Below, in pieces: positions 36,904 to 48,600 of a DNA stretch of 64,000 nt. Within the stretch, counting starts at the first letter, position 1; each line of letters opens with the position of its first letter. This DNA comes from Tetrahymena elliotti 4EA. Its lineage: Eukaryota; Ciliophora; Oligohymenophorea; Hymenostomatida; Tetrahymenidae. The notes under the pieces were generated by a model. The model was not told where the DNA came from, ran no database searches, and worked only from the letters and a program-made list of their open reading frames with translations. The position numbers and the translations under genes were made by a program. The stretch is from NCBI GenBank assembly GCA_000231825.2, contig JH720307.1, positions 1,264,880 through 1,328,879 of the forward strand, written 5' to 3'.

Positions 36904-39479
36904 ATGGATTTGAAACCAAAAGATGCTATTTTAAACTTTGTCATAATACATTGGTATGGTAGCTTCAGTATTGATCTTTTGCTTTACAGTGAATTTATGA
37001 TCAGAAATAAAAAATATTCTAAAGAATTTAATAATTATTTTGTCTATGTCAACTTATTAAATCAATATTCCCGCAATTAGGTAAATATCAAAAATTATTA
37101 GATCTTATTATTACAAATAATTTATTTATTTTAGGTAGTTTTTAATATGTAAGTGTCTTGTTTTTGTGAAAAAGAAATTAACTGTAGTCAGTCTGATAAG
37201 GACTTGATCTCACATATTTCTAACTGCAAGAAATTCTAAGAAGAGAGCCCTCTAGCTAAAGAATTTAATGATATTCCATTAAATGAACTTGAATTAGAGC
37301 CGTTATATATTTTAAGAGGAGAATTGCTAGGATATTTAGTGAAACTTGAATAAATTATTATGGAAAGTATTGTTTATTTAGCAAAATAATGTATTACAAT
37401 TATTATATAAAGAAAAAGGAAAATTGAAGTAAAGTATTGATGCTTTGATTAATGGTAAATATTAGCTAGCTATGAATGGTAGTAACTAGAAATAAGAGTA
37501 GGTGTAATAGTAAACTTAGGATTCAAAAGCTCATCCTAAAAATATTGTCTAAAGAAGAATGGAAATCGTAAACGAAGCTGAACCAATTATAAAAACAATA
37601 AAGAAGCCTCTTAAATAGAAGTAAGATTTCGATTATTTTGATGAATCTGATTAAGAAAAAGATAATGAGCAGCATGGTGAAAAGCAAAAGAAAAATGAGA
37701 AACCTAATACTAATAAAAAAGATAAATATGAGAATTCTTAACCTGAGGAATTAGATTTAGCTGCAATTTATTCTTCAGATTTAACAACTTGCAATGGGTG
37801 CAAACAAAGCTTTGATAGCAATTTAGATTTTGATAAATTTTGGTTTTTAAGTAATTGCTTGGATGTCTTTTGTAAGAAATGCTTATTAAAGTAGATAAAC
37901 AATGAATATATTCCAAACAAAGGTGTTATTAAATGCTAAGTGTGTAAATCTTAGTTCGAAAAGGAGGATTTCGAAAATATTTTAGGTAAAGAAAAGTTTG
38001 ACAAACTCGATACTCAACTCTTAGAGTAAGGATGTGATATAGTAGAATGTATTAAATGTAATTAAAAATTTGATTTCCAATAAGGAGATCCTAATTCTCT
38101 AGTTAACAATAAAGATGGAAAGCTTTTGGATAAAAAACTTTTATAGCATTATTCTGAAAATAGGTTTGTATGTTAAAATTCAGCATGCAAAACAGAATAA
38201 TGTAGAAGCTGTAAAACTTTTCCTTATCATTTGGGATATCTATGTTCTGATTTCTAAAAATTCTAAGAATCTAAGTATCAATCAAAATTAAAATGGCATT
38301 AAATATTGAATTATTTTAATTAAATTAGGAAATGTAGATATTGTAATGAAGAATTAACAGGAAAGCCAAGAACTGAAAAAGCTTTTCAAGATATTTGTAG
38401 CTCTAAAGAATGTTCTTTAAAACTAAAAAATGCATGCAATTAGATCCTACCTGTAAATTTTAATTTATAAATTTTCTATATGAACAAATGAATAAATTCT
38501 TTTAAATTAGTGTGGTCATTCTTGCTGTGGAATAAAAAACGAGTTAAAATGCCCACCTTGTCTTGTTGAAAAATGCGCAAAAGATAATGAAAGCTTAAAG
38601 GGAGTAAATGGAGATGAGTATTGCAATATTTGTTTTGTAGAAGGGTTGATAAATGCACCAATTATGAGATCTAAATGTGGACACATTTTCCATTATGCTT
38701 GCCTAAAAAAAAAACTTGAAGTGAAATGGCTATCTCCTAGAATTGTATTTAATTTCTGCTTGTGCCCTTTATGTAAGTAATGGATGGAGTTAGCACCAGA
38801 TTCAGATTTGTATGATTTGATAGAAGATAATAGAAAACTCTTTAATACAATTAAGGATAAAGTAAATACGATTAAAGTTTATTTTATTGGTTTTAATAAT
38901 TTATTTTAAGGCTATCAAAAGATTAAAACATGAAGGAAGAGAAAAAGATGAAAAATTAGTTAAAAAAGAAAGCGTTTATTTTGAAAAACCTGTTGAATAT
39001 GCTATGGCTATTTATTCTTACTATATGTGCTATAAATGTAAATCTCCCTATTTTGGTGGGCTGAAAGATTGTGAGAGAGCACTAAATGATGATAAAAAAG
39101 ATTTCCAACCTAAAGATTTAATTTGTCCAAATTGCTGTGAAATTCCTGTAGAAAAATGTAAAAAACATGGCACAGAATTCATAGAATTTAAGTGCAGATA
39201 TTGTTGTTCTATAGCTGTTTGGTTTTGCTTGTAATCAATTATTTTATGGAAATGTATTTTTTACAAAAATTTTTTTATTTTAATAGTGGAACAACTCATT
39301 TCTGTGAGCCATGTCATAATAATGTTAGTAATCTACAAAGAATGAAACCAAAAGATCTACCAGTATGTAAAGGAAAGAAAGGATGTCCTTTTTAAGGAGA
39401 ACACAACCCGAACGGATAAGAAACACCTTTAGGATGTTCAATTTGTAGAAATATAAAGCAATCAGCATCAGAATTCTGA
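36904..39479 (+). CDS. E3 ligase: RBR/IBR-like zinc module plus MYCBP2-type RING and tandem-cysteine domain, 771 aa
   Basis: Exons 36904..37080, 37135..37338, 37382..38452, 38511..38861, 38911..39230, 39287..39479. Residues roughly 260-440 hold paired zinc ligands in RING/IBR style: CNGCKQSF, CLDVFCKKCL, CQVCKSQF, VECIKCNQKFDF, then FVCQNSACKTEQCRSCK and YHLGYLC. A further Cys/His cluster (CGHSCCG) is followed by a RING: YCNICFVEGL, CGHIFHYACLKKK and LCPLCKQW. The C-terminus is the MYCBP2/PHR tandem-cysteine module: YMCYKCKSPYFGG, ICPNCCEIPVEKCKKHGT, FKCRYCCSIAVWFC, GTTHFCEPCH, and a final GCSICRN. In MYCBP2 this RING-Cys-relay passes ubiquitin between two cysteines and esterifies threonine/serine. 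Here the giant animal N-terminus is missing and a zinc module replaces it. Catalytic cysteines appear retained. Confidence 0.9.
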
Positions 39480-39732
39480 GTGAATATAAAAAAACTAGCT
39501 GACATAGTTTACAAATTTGTTTATATTTTAAAAAATGTTTACAAGTGAAATATTAGAATATTAATAAAAGCACACTAAAATAAATAAATATATTTATCAT
39601 TTTTTGTTTGTTTGTTTAGTTTTTTCTCTTATTTTTTCTTTAATGGTTAACAAATTAATTACTTTTTCTTTTTTGCTTATTTAAAATATTTTAATATTTT
39701 TTAGAAAATCTTTTTGTTTATTATTTATCATA
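39480..39732. other. Convergent spacer
   Basis: About 250 bases of T-rich DNA between two converging genes. It holds both 3' ends; nothing else seen. Confidence 0.5.
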
Positions 39733-40323
39733 TCAATTCATGTTATTGTTCTATTTCTAAGCTAAATATTCAGACCAATTTTGATCACTGATATTTGGTT
39801 TCGTCTTAAAATCAAAAAAATAATCTGAAAGTTGCTTTAAGATCCCCTATTTTCCTTTAAATTATTATCTTAACTAATAATCATTAAAATTAAATGTGAA
39901 TAATACCTTGGTATAGAATTAATCGATCTTTATACATAGTTGCATAAGCATTTTATGTATAGCAAGTGTTGCTTTCTTGTATTAAAGTACCATCTATTTA
40001 AAAAAATTATGTATAAAATCAATAATGATTGCAAAATATTTACATTCATCAAAAACATTCATTTAAATACATCCTGTTGAATCTGCAATTATCAATGGAG
40101 TCATTATTGTTCCCTACTTTGTCTTTATTGGAGGACTTTTAGAAAGAACAATAAATTTTAATTCTAAGTTTTTATCAAATGGTTTTATATTTTTTATTTA
40201 ATGGGAAGGTGGTCTATTATGAATAAGAGAATCTAAATGCTATGTGTTGATACGTTTAGGTTCATTTTAGTTTGAAGCCTATTTTTATTGATACTATCTA
40301 TACTCAATTCTATCTTCATACAT
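39733..40323 (-). CDS. SOSS-B/hSSB-like single-stranded-DNA-binding OB-fold protein, 152 aa
   Basis: Exons 40323..40044, 39993..39907 and 39824..39733; TGA lies in frame just upstream of the ATG, fixing the start. After about 45 disordered residues comes an OB fold: KPFDKNLELKFIVLSKSPP, then KTKQGTIMTPLIIADSTG, CIQMNVFDE, a short loop, and MYKDRLILYQ. The end is DFKTKPNISDQNW. This matches the SOSS complex B subunits (hSSB1/NABP2), which bind ssDNA at breaks and act with INTS3 in repair. Metazoan SSB1 lacks the N-terminal extension seen here. The last acceptor is uncertain: the CTTTCAG site keeps frame, but the DNA just before it (ILKQLS in the same frame) also looks homologous, so the true junction may differ. 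Confidence 0.8.
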
Positions 40324-40690
40324 TTCTAGTCAGGCTCTAATAATTAAGGTTTAAAAGTAGAATGAAAACAAATAACTAACGTTGCTAAATTTTTAATAAT
40401 TCTATCAATATAAAAAAGAGTTTGAAAATAAAAGAAATTTATGCAATTTGATTATTTTATTTAATGAATGAGATGGTATTTATTAATAATGTTTTAAATT
40501 AACTCTGATTGTTTATTAGTTTTTTTGAAAAATTTTAAATTATAACTATTTAGAGAGAGATATATTAATTAAATCTTACTTGATATTTATTTACTGAAAT
40601 GTAATAAAAACAACCAAAGATATTTACAAATAACTTAATTTAAAAAGAAAGTAGAGTAGATAAAATATAAATATCTCAAAGTTAAGTGAG
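40324..40690. promoter_or_regulatory. Divergent promoter spacer
   Basis: Only 367 bases separate the starts of the SOSS-B-like gene (leftward) and the membrane/LRR gene (rightward), so a shared bidirectional promoter is likely. The sequence is AT-rich with no motif that I can name. Confidence 0.5.
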
Positions 40691-43600
40691 ATGTAATAAA
40701 ATGATTTGCAATAGCTTTAAAGGAATCCTAAAGGATATTAACAATTTAGTTATTTAGAATACTTTTGGAAATACTTGAAAAGTTTTCTTGGCTTTTTGCT
40801 GAAAATGATAATATATTATGGAAGTATAGTTGCCGATATATATCTATGTGTTAAATATTGGGATGAAGGAAAACATTTTTTTGGTGTTTTAGTTTCTTTT
40901 ATGATTATATGTCATGTCTATAAGATATATGAGATTTATATAAATGAGCATAGGTTATATGGTTTGAAAGCCTTCTTTGAGCTTTTAGGCTTAGGTTAAT
41001 TGTTTAGATATTTATTTCAGCCATGGTACATGGTTGATGCTCTATAAATTTAAACTTTTTAGGGAATTATGGAGGCTGCTCCTAGTTTTATGATTAATAT
41101 TCTTTCTATATTTTACGAGATTAAACCTTTAAACTGGGATGTAAGTAATAACACTTATTAATAAGCTTAAGTAATTTCTTTTAGCTTGAGTATTGTATGC
41201 TTATTTTATTCTAATTACTGCTACTTTTACATAAGATATGAAGATTTCAAATAGTAAGCAATTTAATTAATTTTTTTAAATTCAAAACACTTTAAATTGT
41301 TTAATTAATAGAGCAAATTAAAAAATGAAAGCCTTATTTGTTGTATTCAACTTTGGAGAGTATACAGCTCGTGTCTGTTCTTGGGGTTTAGCAGCATATT
41401 ATGGAGGTAAAGTTTTTGTTTGGACAATTATTGGGGTTGATTTATTTTTTGCTATAATTGCTTTTTGCTTCAAACTTTCTGATCATAAACTTATTCCTTT
41501 TTATGATTATGTATTTTGCTTTAGAATGTATGACTGTTACTTGTTTTATGGAAATTAATTTGATAGTAGAAATTATGTAAATTTGAAAGAATTTGAAAGA
41601 TTTGGTGTAGAACTAGCTGTGATAATCTTTGTTATATATTAGCTGAGCACAAGTAATGAAGAAGCTGTCTTTTTTTATGGCATGCTTTATGTATGTGTTG
41701 TAGGATTTGTTATAAATTTCGTTTATAGTGTTAATAGACTACTTTATAAAAAAGATGATGAAAGTGAAATTATCAAAACCTACAAAAGAATGATTGAAAA
41801 TTTAGAATAAGAAAAAGTTGAACTAAATCTTAAAATAAGGCATATAGTTCCTTAATAATTGAAAGATGAAGAAAACAAGGCAACAATTTTAAAATTAGAT
41901 GAAGAAAATACATAAATGAAAGAAAACTTAAATCACTAAATTTAAGAACTTTAATTATAGGTTTTTTTTTTGATTAAATTTAAAGAAAATATATTTAGCA
42001 AATATAAAATAAAGATATAATAATACAATGAGAAACTCAGGAAAGAGGAGAACTCAAAGAAGGAGATTGAGTCACTTTATGTGAAGCTTTAAACTGTTAA
42101 GTAGTAATTAGAGGAGGATATTAAGAATCAAAATAAAAAGATAGAAGAATTATAAAAAAATATTTTAAAAGAATAAAAAACATCAGAGAATTTAAGAGGA
42201 GACAAAGCTATATTTTAGTAGCATTTGGCAGAGTAAATAAAGAGCTTATTATATTCAGACTAATAATATTTAAATTATTTATTAATAATGAATAGAGAAA
42301 GAAAATAAAATGATGAGCTTAAAAAAATGAATTTCTACTTGTAAAATGAATAGGCAATTCCTCCACTCTATGCAGAAAATATGCAAAAATAACTTGATTA
42401 AATAAAAAAATAAAATAGAGAAGCAGAAGAAAGGTGGAAACAACTTGAATAAATGTATTAAAAAAGAGAAAATGAACTTAAAGAGAAACTTTACAAACAA
42501 GCAAATCATGATATAGAAATTAATTCTTATTCAAGTGCTACTAATACATTCAAAAAGTAAAATGAGGTAATTAGTTAAAAGCTAAGAGAAAGAGAAGCTT
42601 AAGTTGTAGTATGCTAAAACGAAGTGAAAGAACTCAAAGAAGAAGTTAAACAATTGAAATAAATAAACAAAACTTTAAGTGATAAACTCTAAATTGAAGA
42701 AAGGTTAACTAATCAACAAGAACTTGAAATGCAATAATTAAAAGAATATGACTAAGATGAATATTCTAAAAACTAACACTCAAATCTAAGCTTAGTATAT
42801 TTAACAACTGGCTCTGTAGCAATAAATAAATTTGATGATTATAAACTTTGCCAAAGAGACACTAACAAAATAGTTTTTAATAATTTTATAAACATGAATT
42901 TGATTGAAAAAATAAATCAAACAGTAAAGTTTCCTTACTATTTTTAGTTCAACTTTTCAAAAAAGTAAATTTTATCTTTTTATCTTTAAATTTCTTAATT
43001 TTTTTATTGAGATTGTATTGATTTAATAATTTAAATTTGTTAAATAGATCAAGTTTATTCAATACAGGATAGAATTTCTAAAATGAATTATTTATATTTA
43101 GCACCTTAGCAACTAAAAACTACCCTCAAGCTCTAAAAGCTTTATCTATTCTAGCTTCAAAGTAAAAATGAAAAAAAATACATTTAAAGTAATTTGTGTT
43201 AAATAAAATTAGTTGGGTGAATGTCACATCAGAATCATTTTAAAGTATATCTAAAATTTTAACGAACTGCACTTCCATGAAAGTGTTAGAACTCAACTTA
43301 GAAAAGTAAGTTTTTTCAACAGCATAAAAATAATAATCTATATTTTTAGTTGGGAGGCAGCTTCAGAAGAAGTAAAAGAAAGTGGATTTACATTAATTTT
43401 TTCATAAATTGTAGCTTGTGAATATTTATTGGTTTTACATTTGAACCTATCTGGGTAAATTTAATTTTAAAAGAGACTTCAAACCAAATTTAAAAATTAT
43501 GTAAAGGGTAGGAAATTTTAATTCTGTAATATGGGATTCATTAAACAAATGCTTATAGGTTCATCTAAGGTTAGCTGAATTGTCTCTTAATTTATCAAAG

Positions 43601-44417
43601 TAATTTTTCTTTGAAATAGATTATTTTAAAAAAAAGAAATTTCTATTTTTAAGAAACACTTTTTTGGTTTTACTATTTTGTTTAATTTATTTAGGCGAGG
43701 ATCTTAGAGAAACGGTATAAGTCCAGATGAGTTCGACTCTTTGTGTTCTTCAATATCCAAGTTAAAGCAGCTAGAGAACTTATCTTTGAATTTTTCAGAG
43801 TAAAATTTTATTTATTTTTGAAAGTATTGAAATATTTTATTTAAAGATGGAGAGATAATCAATTAACTGCCAACAACATAAAAAATTTTGGTTAAATGAC
43901 AAGGCAGTTGCAAAGACTAAGATTCTTTAGACTTAATTTGAAATAGTAAGTTAAATACTATTAAATATTGAACTAACTTTTTAAATAAAATTACAGCTTC
44001 TCAAACAATAATATTGAAGATGGTTTCTTTAATGATTTAATAGGGGATCTTGTGAAGAAAAAAGAAAATAAATTATATAACTTTAGTTTAACTTTAGATG
44101 GGTAAATAAATTAGCTGTTATGCCAAAAATATTTAAATACAAACTTTTCTTAATCTAGTTTCAATGAATACAAATCAGAATTAAATGATGGACTTTTATA
44201 AAGTTTGCTTAAATTATTTTAGGAAAGAGGGACTTAACTAAACTAAATTATAATTTCAGCAGATTAGTAAAATTAATATTTTATTAAAATTTTTTATTCT
44301 TTTTCAATAAATAATAAATAAAGCATCAAAAATTGTAGTCCTAACATTATATCTTTCCTAAGAAGAGAATTAAATTTACTTTGTTAATACTTAAGCATAA
44401 ATTACTAATTATATTGA
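40691..44417 (+). CDS. Multi-pass membrane protein (XK-related-like) with coiled coil and LRR tail, about 1044 aa
   Basis: Eleven exons: 40691..41253, 41312..41960, 42015..42964, 43048..43161, 43213..43305, 43350..43454, 43507..43599, 43695..43799, 43847..43945, 43997..44101, 44159..44417. The first 370 residues contain about eight hydrophobic segments (for example SFLGFLLKMIIYYGS, FFGVLVSFMIICHVY, FSLSIVCLFYSNYCYFYI). The segment GIMEAAPSFMINILSIFYE recalls the ESAPQ helix of XK-related scramblases. Next is a long coiled coil of Glu/Lys/Gln heptads (about residues 380-700). The tail is an LRR array (SMKVLELNLEN, LRLAELSLNLSK, LKQLENLSLNFSE), one unit per exon. XKR identity is tentative. The start ATG at 40691 is the only one keeping the first membrane segment in frame. 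The exon 2/3 acceptor (42014) was chosen by frame. Confidence 0.75.
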
Positions 44418-45615
44418 CTTAAAATTATTTAAATATTTGTTTAAATCTCTTTTTATTGGGTAAGTATTTCTAAATATTTGTTAAAAATAAAATCGATTAA
44501 ATAAATATATTTTTTTTAATTATTTATCAAATAATATTGAATTATTTTTAATGTCTAAAGCTCTTGTGTTATAGTGGAGGAAATGTTATTTTCTTCAAAA
44601 TAAAAAGAATGTATCTTATTTAAAAAACTTATTTATATTTAATTATTAATCTATACTTTTATTTTAAAATGTAAAATAATTTTAATATTGAGTACTATTG
44701 ATTTTGGAGGAAGACAAAATAAATAATAATAGAAATAAATAATTTAAAGAAATTTAGTATTATTATCTACCTTTAATTCAATATTTGTTTTTAATTAAAG
44801 AATGTTTAAAATAATCACAAGGAATTTACAAAACTGAAGTAATATAAAATCTACTAAATATTTCTCATTATAACATTAAATTTTTGTTTAATTTAAATTA
44901 ATAATAAGAAGTAATTTTCTTTTTTTTGGTTTTCAACTTGATAAAAAACACTAACATTTTTTTCTTAAAAACATATTTTCTATTCTAATAATGTCTGATA
45001 CTTTTATCTTATCAAAAGTTAAGAATTCAATACAAAAGCATAATTTAACAAAAAAAAAAGATATTTTTTCTATACATATTTAATAAATCTCTCTGAATAA
45101 ATTATTCAATTTTTTTAAAGTAGAGTATCAAAAATACAAAGATTAAGAAAGTTGATTGAAATGAAGATAAATAGGAACACAAATTGAGGTTTTAAAGTTA
45201 AATTCATGATTAATTAATAATGAAATATCAGAATAAAGTTTACAAATAAAGCTACAAGTATTTTTAATTAATAGGACAGTAAATTATAGGTAAATATCTA
45301 GTAAGTTATTCTCTTTATGTTAAAATTTCTACTCGTTGATATATGCAAAAATTTTTATTAGATTTAAATAAGAATTATTACTTTTTTTTGCTTGTTTGTC
45401 TTTTTAATTAAATATTAATTAAGTTTTCAAAAAATTAAGAATTTGAATACATTTGGACTAAATTTTGATAGTAATTAGGTGCATTTTCAACGAAATTTAG
45501 AAATTAAAAACAGGATTTTAAAATAGTTTAATAAGCAAAAATTATTATAAGGCTTATCTTAAGCTTTAAAAGCTATAGGTTTATTATTTGATATAGATAA
45601 AAATTCATTTTAAAT
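44418..45615. other. AT-rich spacer upstream of VPS13-like gene
   Basis: About 1.2 kb of A/T-run DNA between two plus-strand genes. No gene or RNA recognised. Confidence 0.5.
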
Positions 45616-48600
45616 ATGCTTGGTAATATTATAGAAAAAATTCTAAAATCCTACCTTGGATAATATCTAGATGGTATCGAGAGAAAATATATTCATGTGG
45701 GTATGTTTTCAGGAAAATTCAAAGTAGAAAATGTACGTATCAAGCAAGAATTAATTGATTTACTTGAATGGCCTATTAAGCTTTAATTTTCTTTTGTTGA
45801 GACTTTCGAAGTTAATTTTTAGCTAACAAATTTTCGCTCAAAGCCTTTTAGAATTGAAATGAGTAATATCTTTATGATGGTTCAACCAAAGGAATAAAGT
45901 GAGTGGAATTTGCATAATTTTAACACCTTAGCATATAAATAAAATTGGCTAGAGTATTATATACAGCAGTTTATACAGGAATAAGCGAAATAAGAGCAGG
46001 CAAAATCTATGAAATAAGGGGAGGCAACAGGAATGAGTGGTTATATAGAACGGCTAGCTGCTGTTGTTGTAGATAATATTGAAATTTGTATTAAAAATGT
46101 TCACTTAAGATTTGAATCATAAAATCCAGTTTATGCTTGGGGAATAACAATAGGAAAAATAGAAGCATTTACAGTAAATAATGAATGGAAAGAAAAGACA
46201 TTTGTTGATAGAATGAATGCTAAAGATAGAGATAAGCCTATAAATAAATTAGTTTAAATCAAAAACTTTGGATTTTACTGGGAAAATAGCTAAGCTGAAA
46301 TGTTTGCAAATTAAAATTAAGATGTAATTGTGGAGAAAATGTATGAATACGTAATTTATTAGGCATAAGTAGGTGCATTTGATTATAAGAGAGGTTTTAG
46401 TTCAACTTAATATATTGTTTGTTTTTCTGTTGACTTAAGATTAATTATGAATTTTGTAGTATAGAAATGGGATATCCCTGAATTCGATATGAATATATCT
46501 TTCAACAATATTGATATTAAAATAAGCCATGAGCAATTAAAGGTAAATTCGAATAGTTAATTAATTTTCTCTTAACTATAAGCTTTTCTATTGATTAAAA
46601 AATGTGAATTATTTAAAATATTTTAATATATATAAAGGATATGCTTATGCTTAGCACACTTTTAAGTAACTACTAATATTGCATGAGAATAGAAAAAGAT
46701 AAGGTTAAGTTAAAATTTTAAAAGCCAGATATTGAGCACCTTAAAAAAGTTACTTAAAGCATGAAATAAATTAAGGCTGAAATAAGTAGTATAAGCTCAT
46801 TGCTGGATGGCTTTAACAGATCTAATTTAATAGAATTAGATAATAAATACAAAATAAACTTAGACTTAGTTAATAATAATGCTGAATAATAATTAAACAT
46901 TAATAATGAATAGTATAAAAATATGGATAGAAACTAGTTAAAGTCTTTGCTAGATTTGAAGTAAGAAAAACTCCATCTTCTAAAGTAGGAACTTAATATG
47001 TTGAGAAGCCAATATTGGAGATTTTGTTTTGATAAAGTGTAATAATTTCTTATGGAAAAATATTATAAAGAGAGCTTAAAAAAAATAATGTCCTCTAAAA
47101 TACCAACAGTTCAAAAATTGGTAAAAGAAAAAGATTTTTTGAAGATTATACAGCATAAAATATTAGATAGGAAACAGATTAGATGGTAAATTAATTTATA
47201 TTTGAATATGATTTTTCCTTTTTTAATTATTATTTCAATTGTTTTTTTTGATTTTTTATTGAATTTTATAATTTTATGTTATAAATTGATTACTACTTGG
47301 CAGTAATTAAAAATATTTATTTGTGTGCCATGAATGATAATATTATTTTTATTCAATTTTATATTTATTTAAATAAAGGTACAAAAAGGCTATATAAAAG
47401 AATGATTTAGAAGATTTGGTTCGATGGAGTAAGATAGAAAATATTGGATAAAAGGCCACTGAAAAATCTAAAAAAGACAAGAAAAAACCTAGTAGAGGTT
47501 TATTTGGTTTCTCAAAATAAGATGACAGTGATGAAGAGGATGAAAAAAATTTTAACTTAGCAAGGAAATTTGACAAAGCAAAATACTAAGAAGCTATTGA
47601 TTCAGTAAAATTTTCTTTTTTAGATATTAATTTAAGAAACTAAATTGATTTTTGTTTCAATAATGCTCTTATTTATTTAAATCTAAATTTAATAAGGCTT
47701 TTCCTATTAAAAATTCTAATGTGAGACCTAAGGAATATGTATGGATGTAAATAGAAGTAAAAATTTAAGCTTGTACAATTCAAATTAGTGAATTAATAGA
47801 AATAGAATAAGGAAAACATCCTAAATATCATGATAGAAATAGCAAGATTAAGCAAATAGAAGAAGGATTATTAATTTAATGGAATGATATCAGATATCAA
47901 ATGCTCAAGAGAGATGTAAATTTTGAAATATCTGCTGAGCTTAGAGATTTTTAAATGTGCCTTTTTACCTAATAATAAGATTCTCGTAATTAAGTATTAG
48001 TGCCTATCCTTAAGAAAGTGGAAGCAATAAATCAGGATAAGAAACCACTTGTTTATTTCAGATTTGAAAAATAACCAATAAACAAGCCTAGCACATTTTT
48101 TGTCCTAAACTCAGAAGTGTAATAAATAATATTTACATATTATCCTTAAAAGCTACAAAGGATTTTAAGTTGGTTAGATTATCAAACTTAATTTGTAAGT
48201 TAGTCATAACCACATCATGAAATACAATCAAACCAAGAAGAATATGACCTTTCTATGCTCAAAAAAGAGTAAAATATTGTTATGAGAGCACCAATTATTG
48301 TAATTCCATTGAATCAATAAAGTAGTAATGAAAGCGAATGCTTGGTTATAAATTTTTAAGAATTAAAATTCTAGTCTATTGATGAGCAAATTAGAAACAA
48401 AAACCCTCTGTTTAGTGGCAGTAGTCCTATGGCTAATAACAATTCTGGCAACAACATAATATAAAGTCCAAATTCGAAAAATTAAGCATTCATAAAAGCT
48501 TCCCATAATTAAAATCCACTTATTCATTCACCATCATTAGGGCCTAACAATATTCTCGAAAGATAACATTCAAAAACAATAATCGATAACCCTCTTAGAA

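Noticed and set aside
38887..39395. Two separate small ORFs suggesting small zinc proteins
   Set aside because: They are exons of the MYCBP2-like gene, joined by an intron at 39231-39286 inside the tandem-cysteine domain.
41137..41184. GTAAGT...TTTTAG segment as an intron in the membrane gene
   Set aside because: Removing it breaks the frame, while reading through gives a continuous membrane-protein sequence.
40775..41558. Two small membrane-protein ORFs
   Set aside because: Both are parts of the single membrane/coiled-coil/LRR gene, interrupted by TAA/TAG glutamine codons and an intron.
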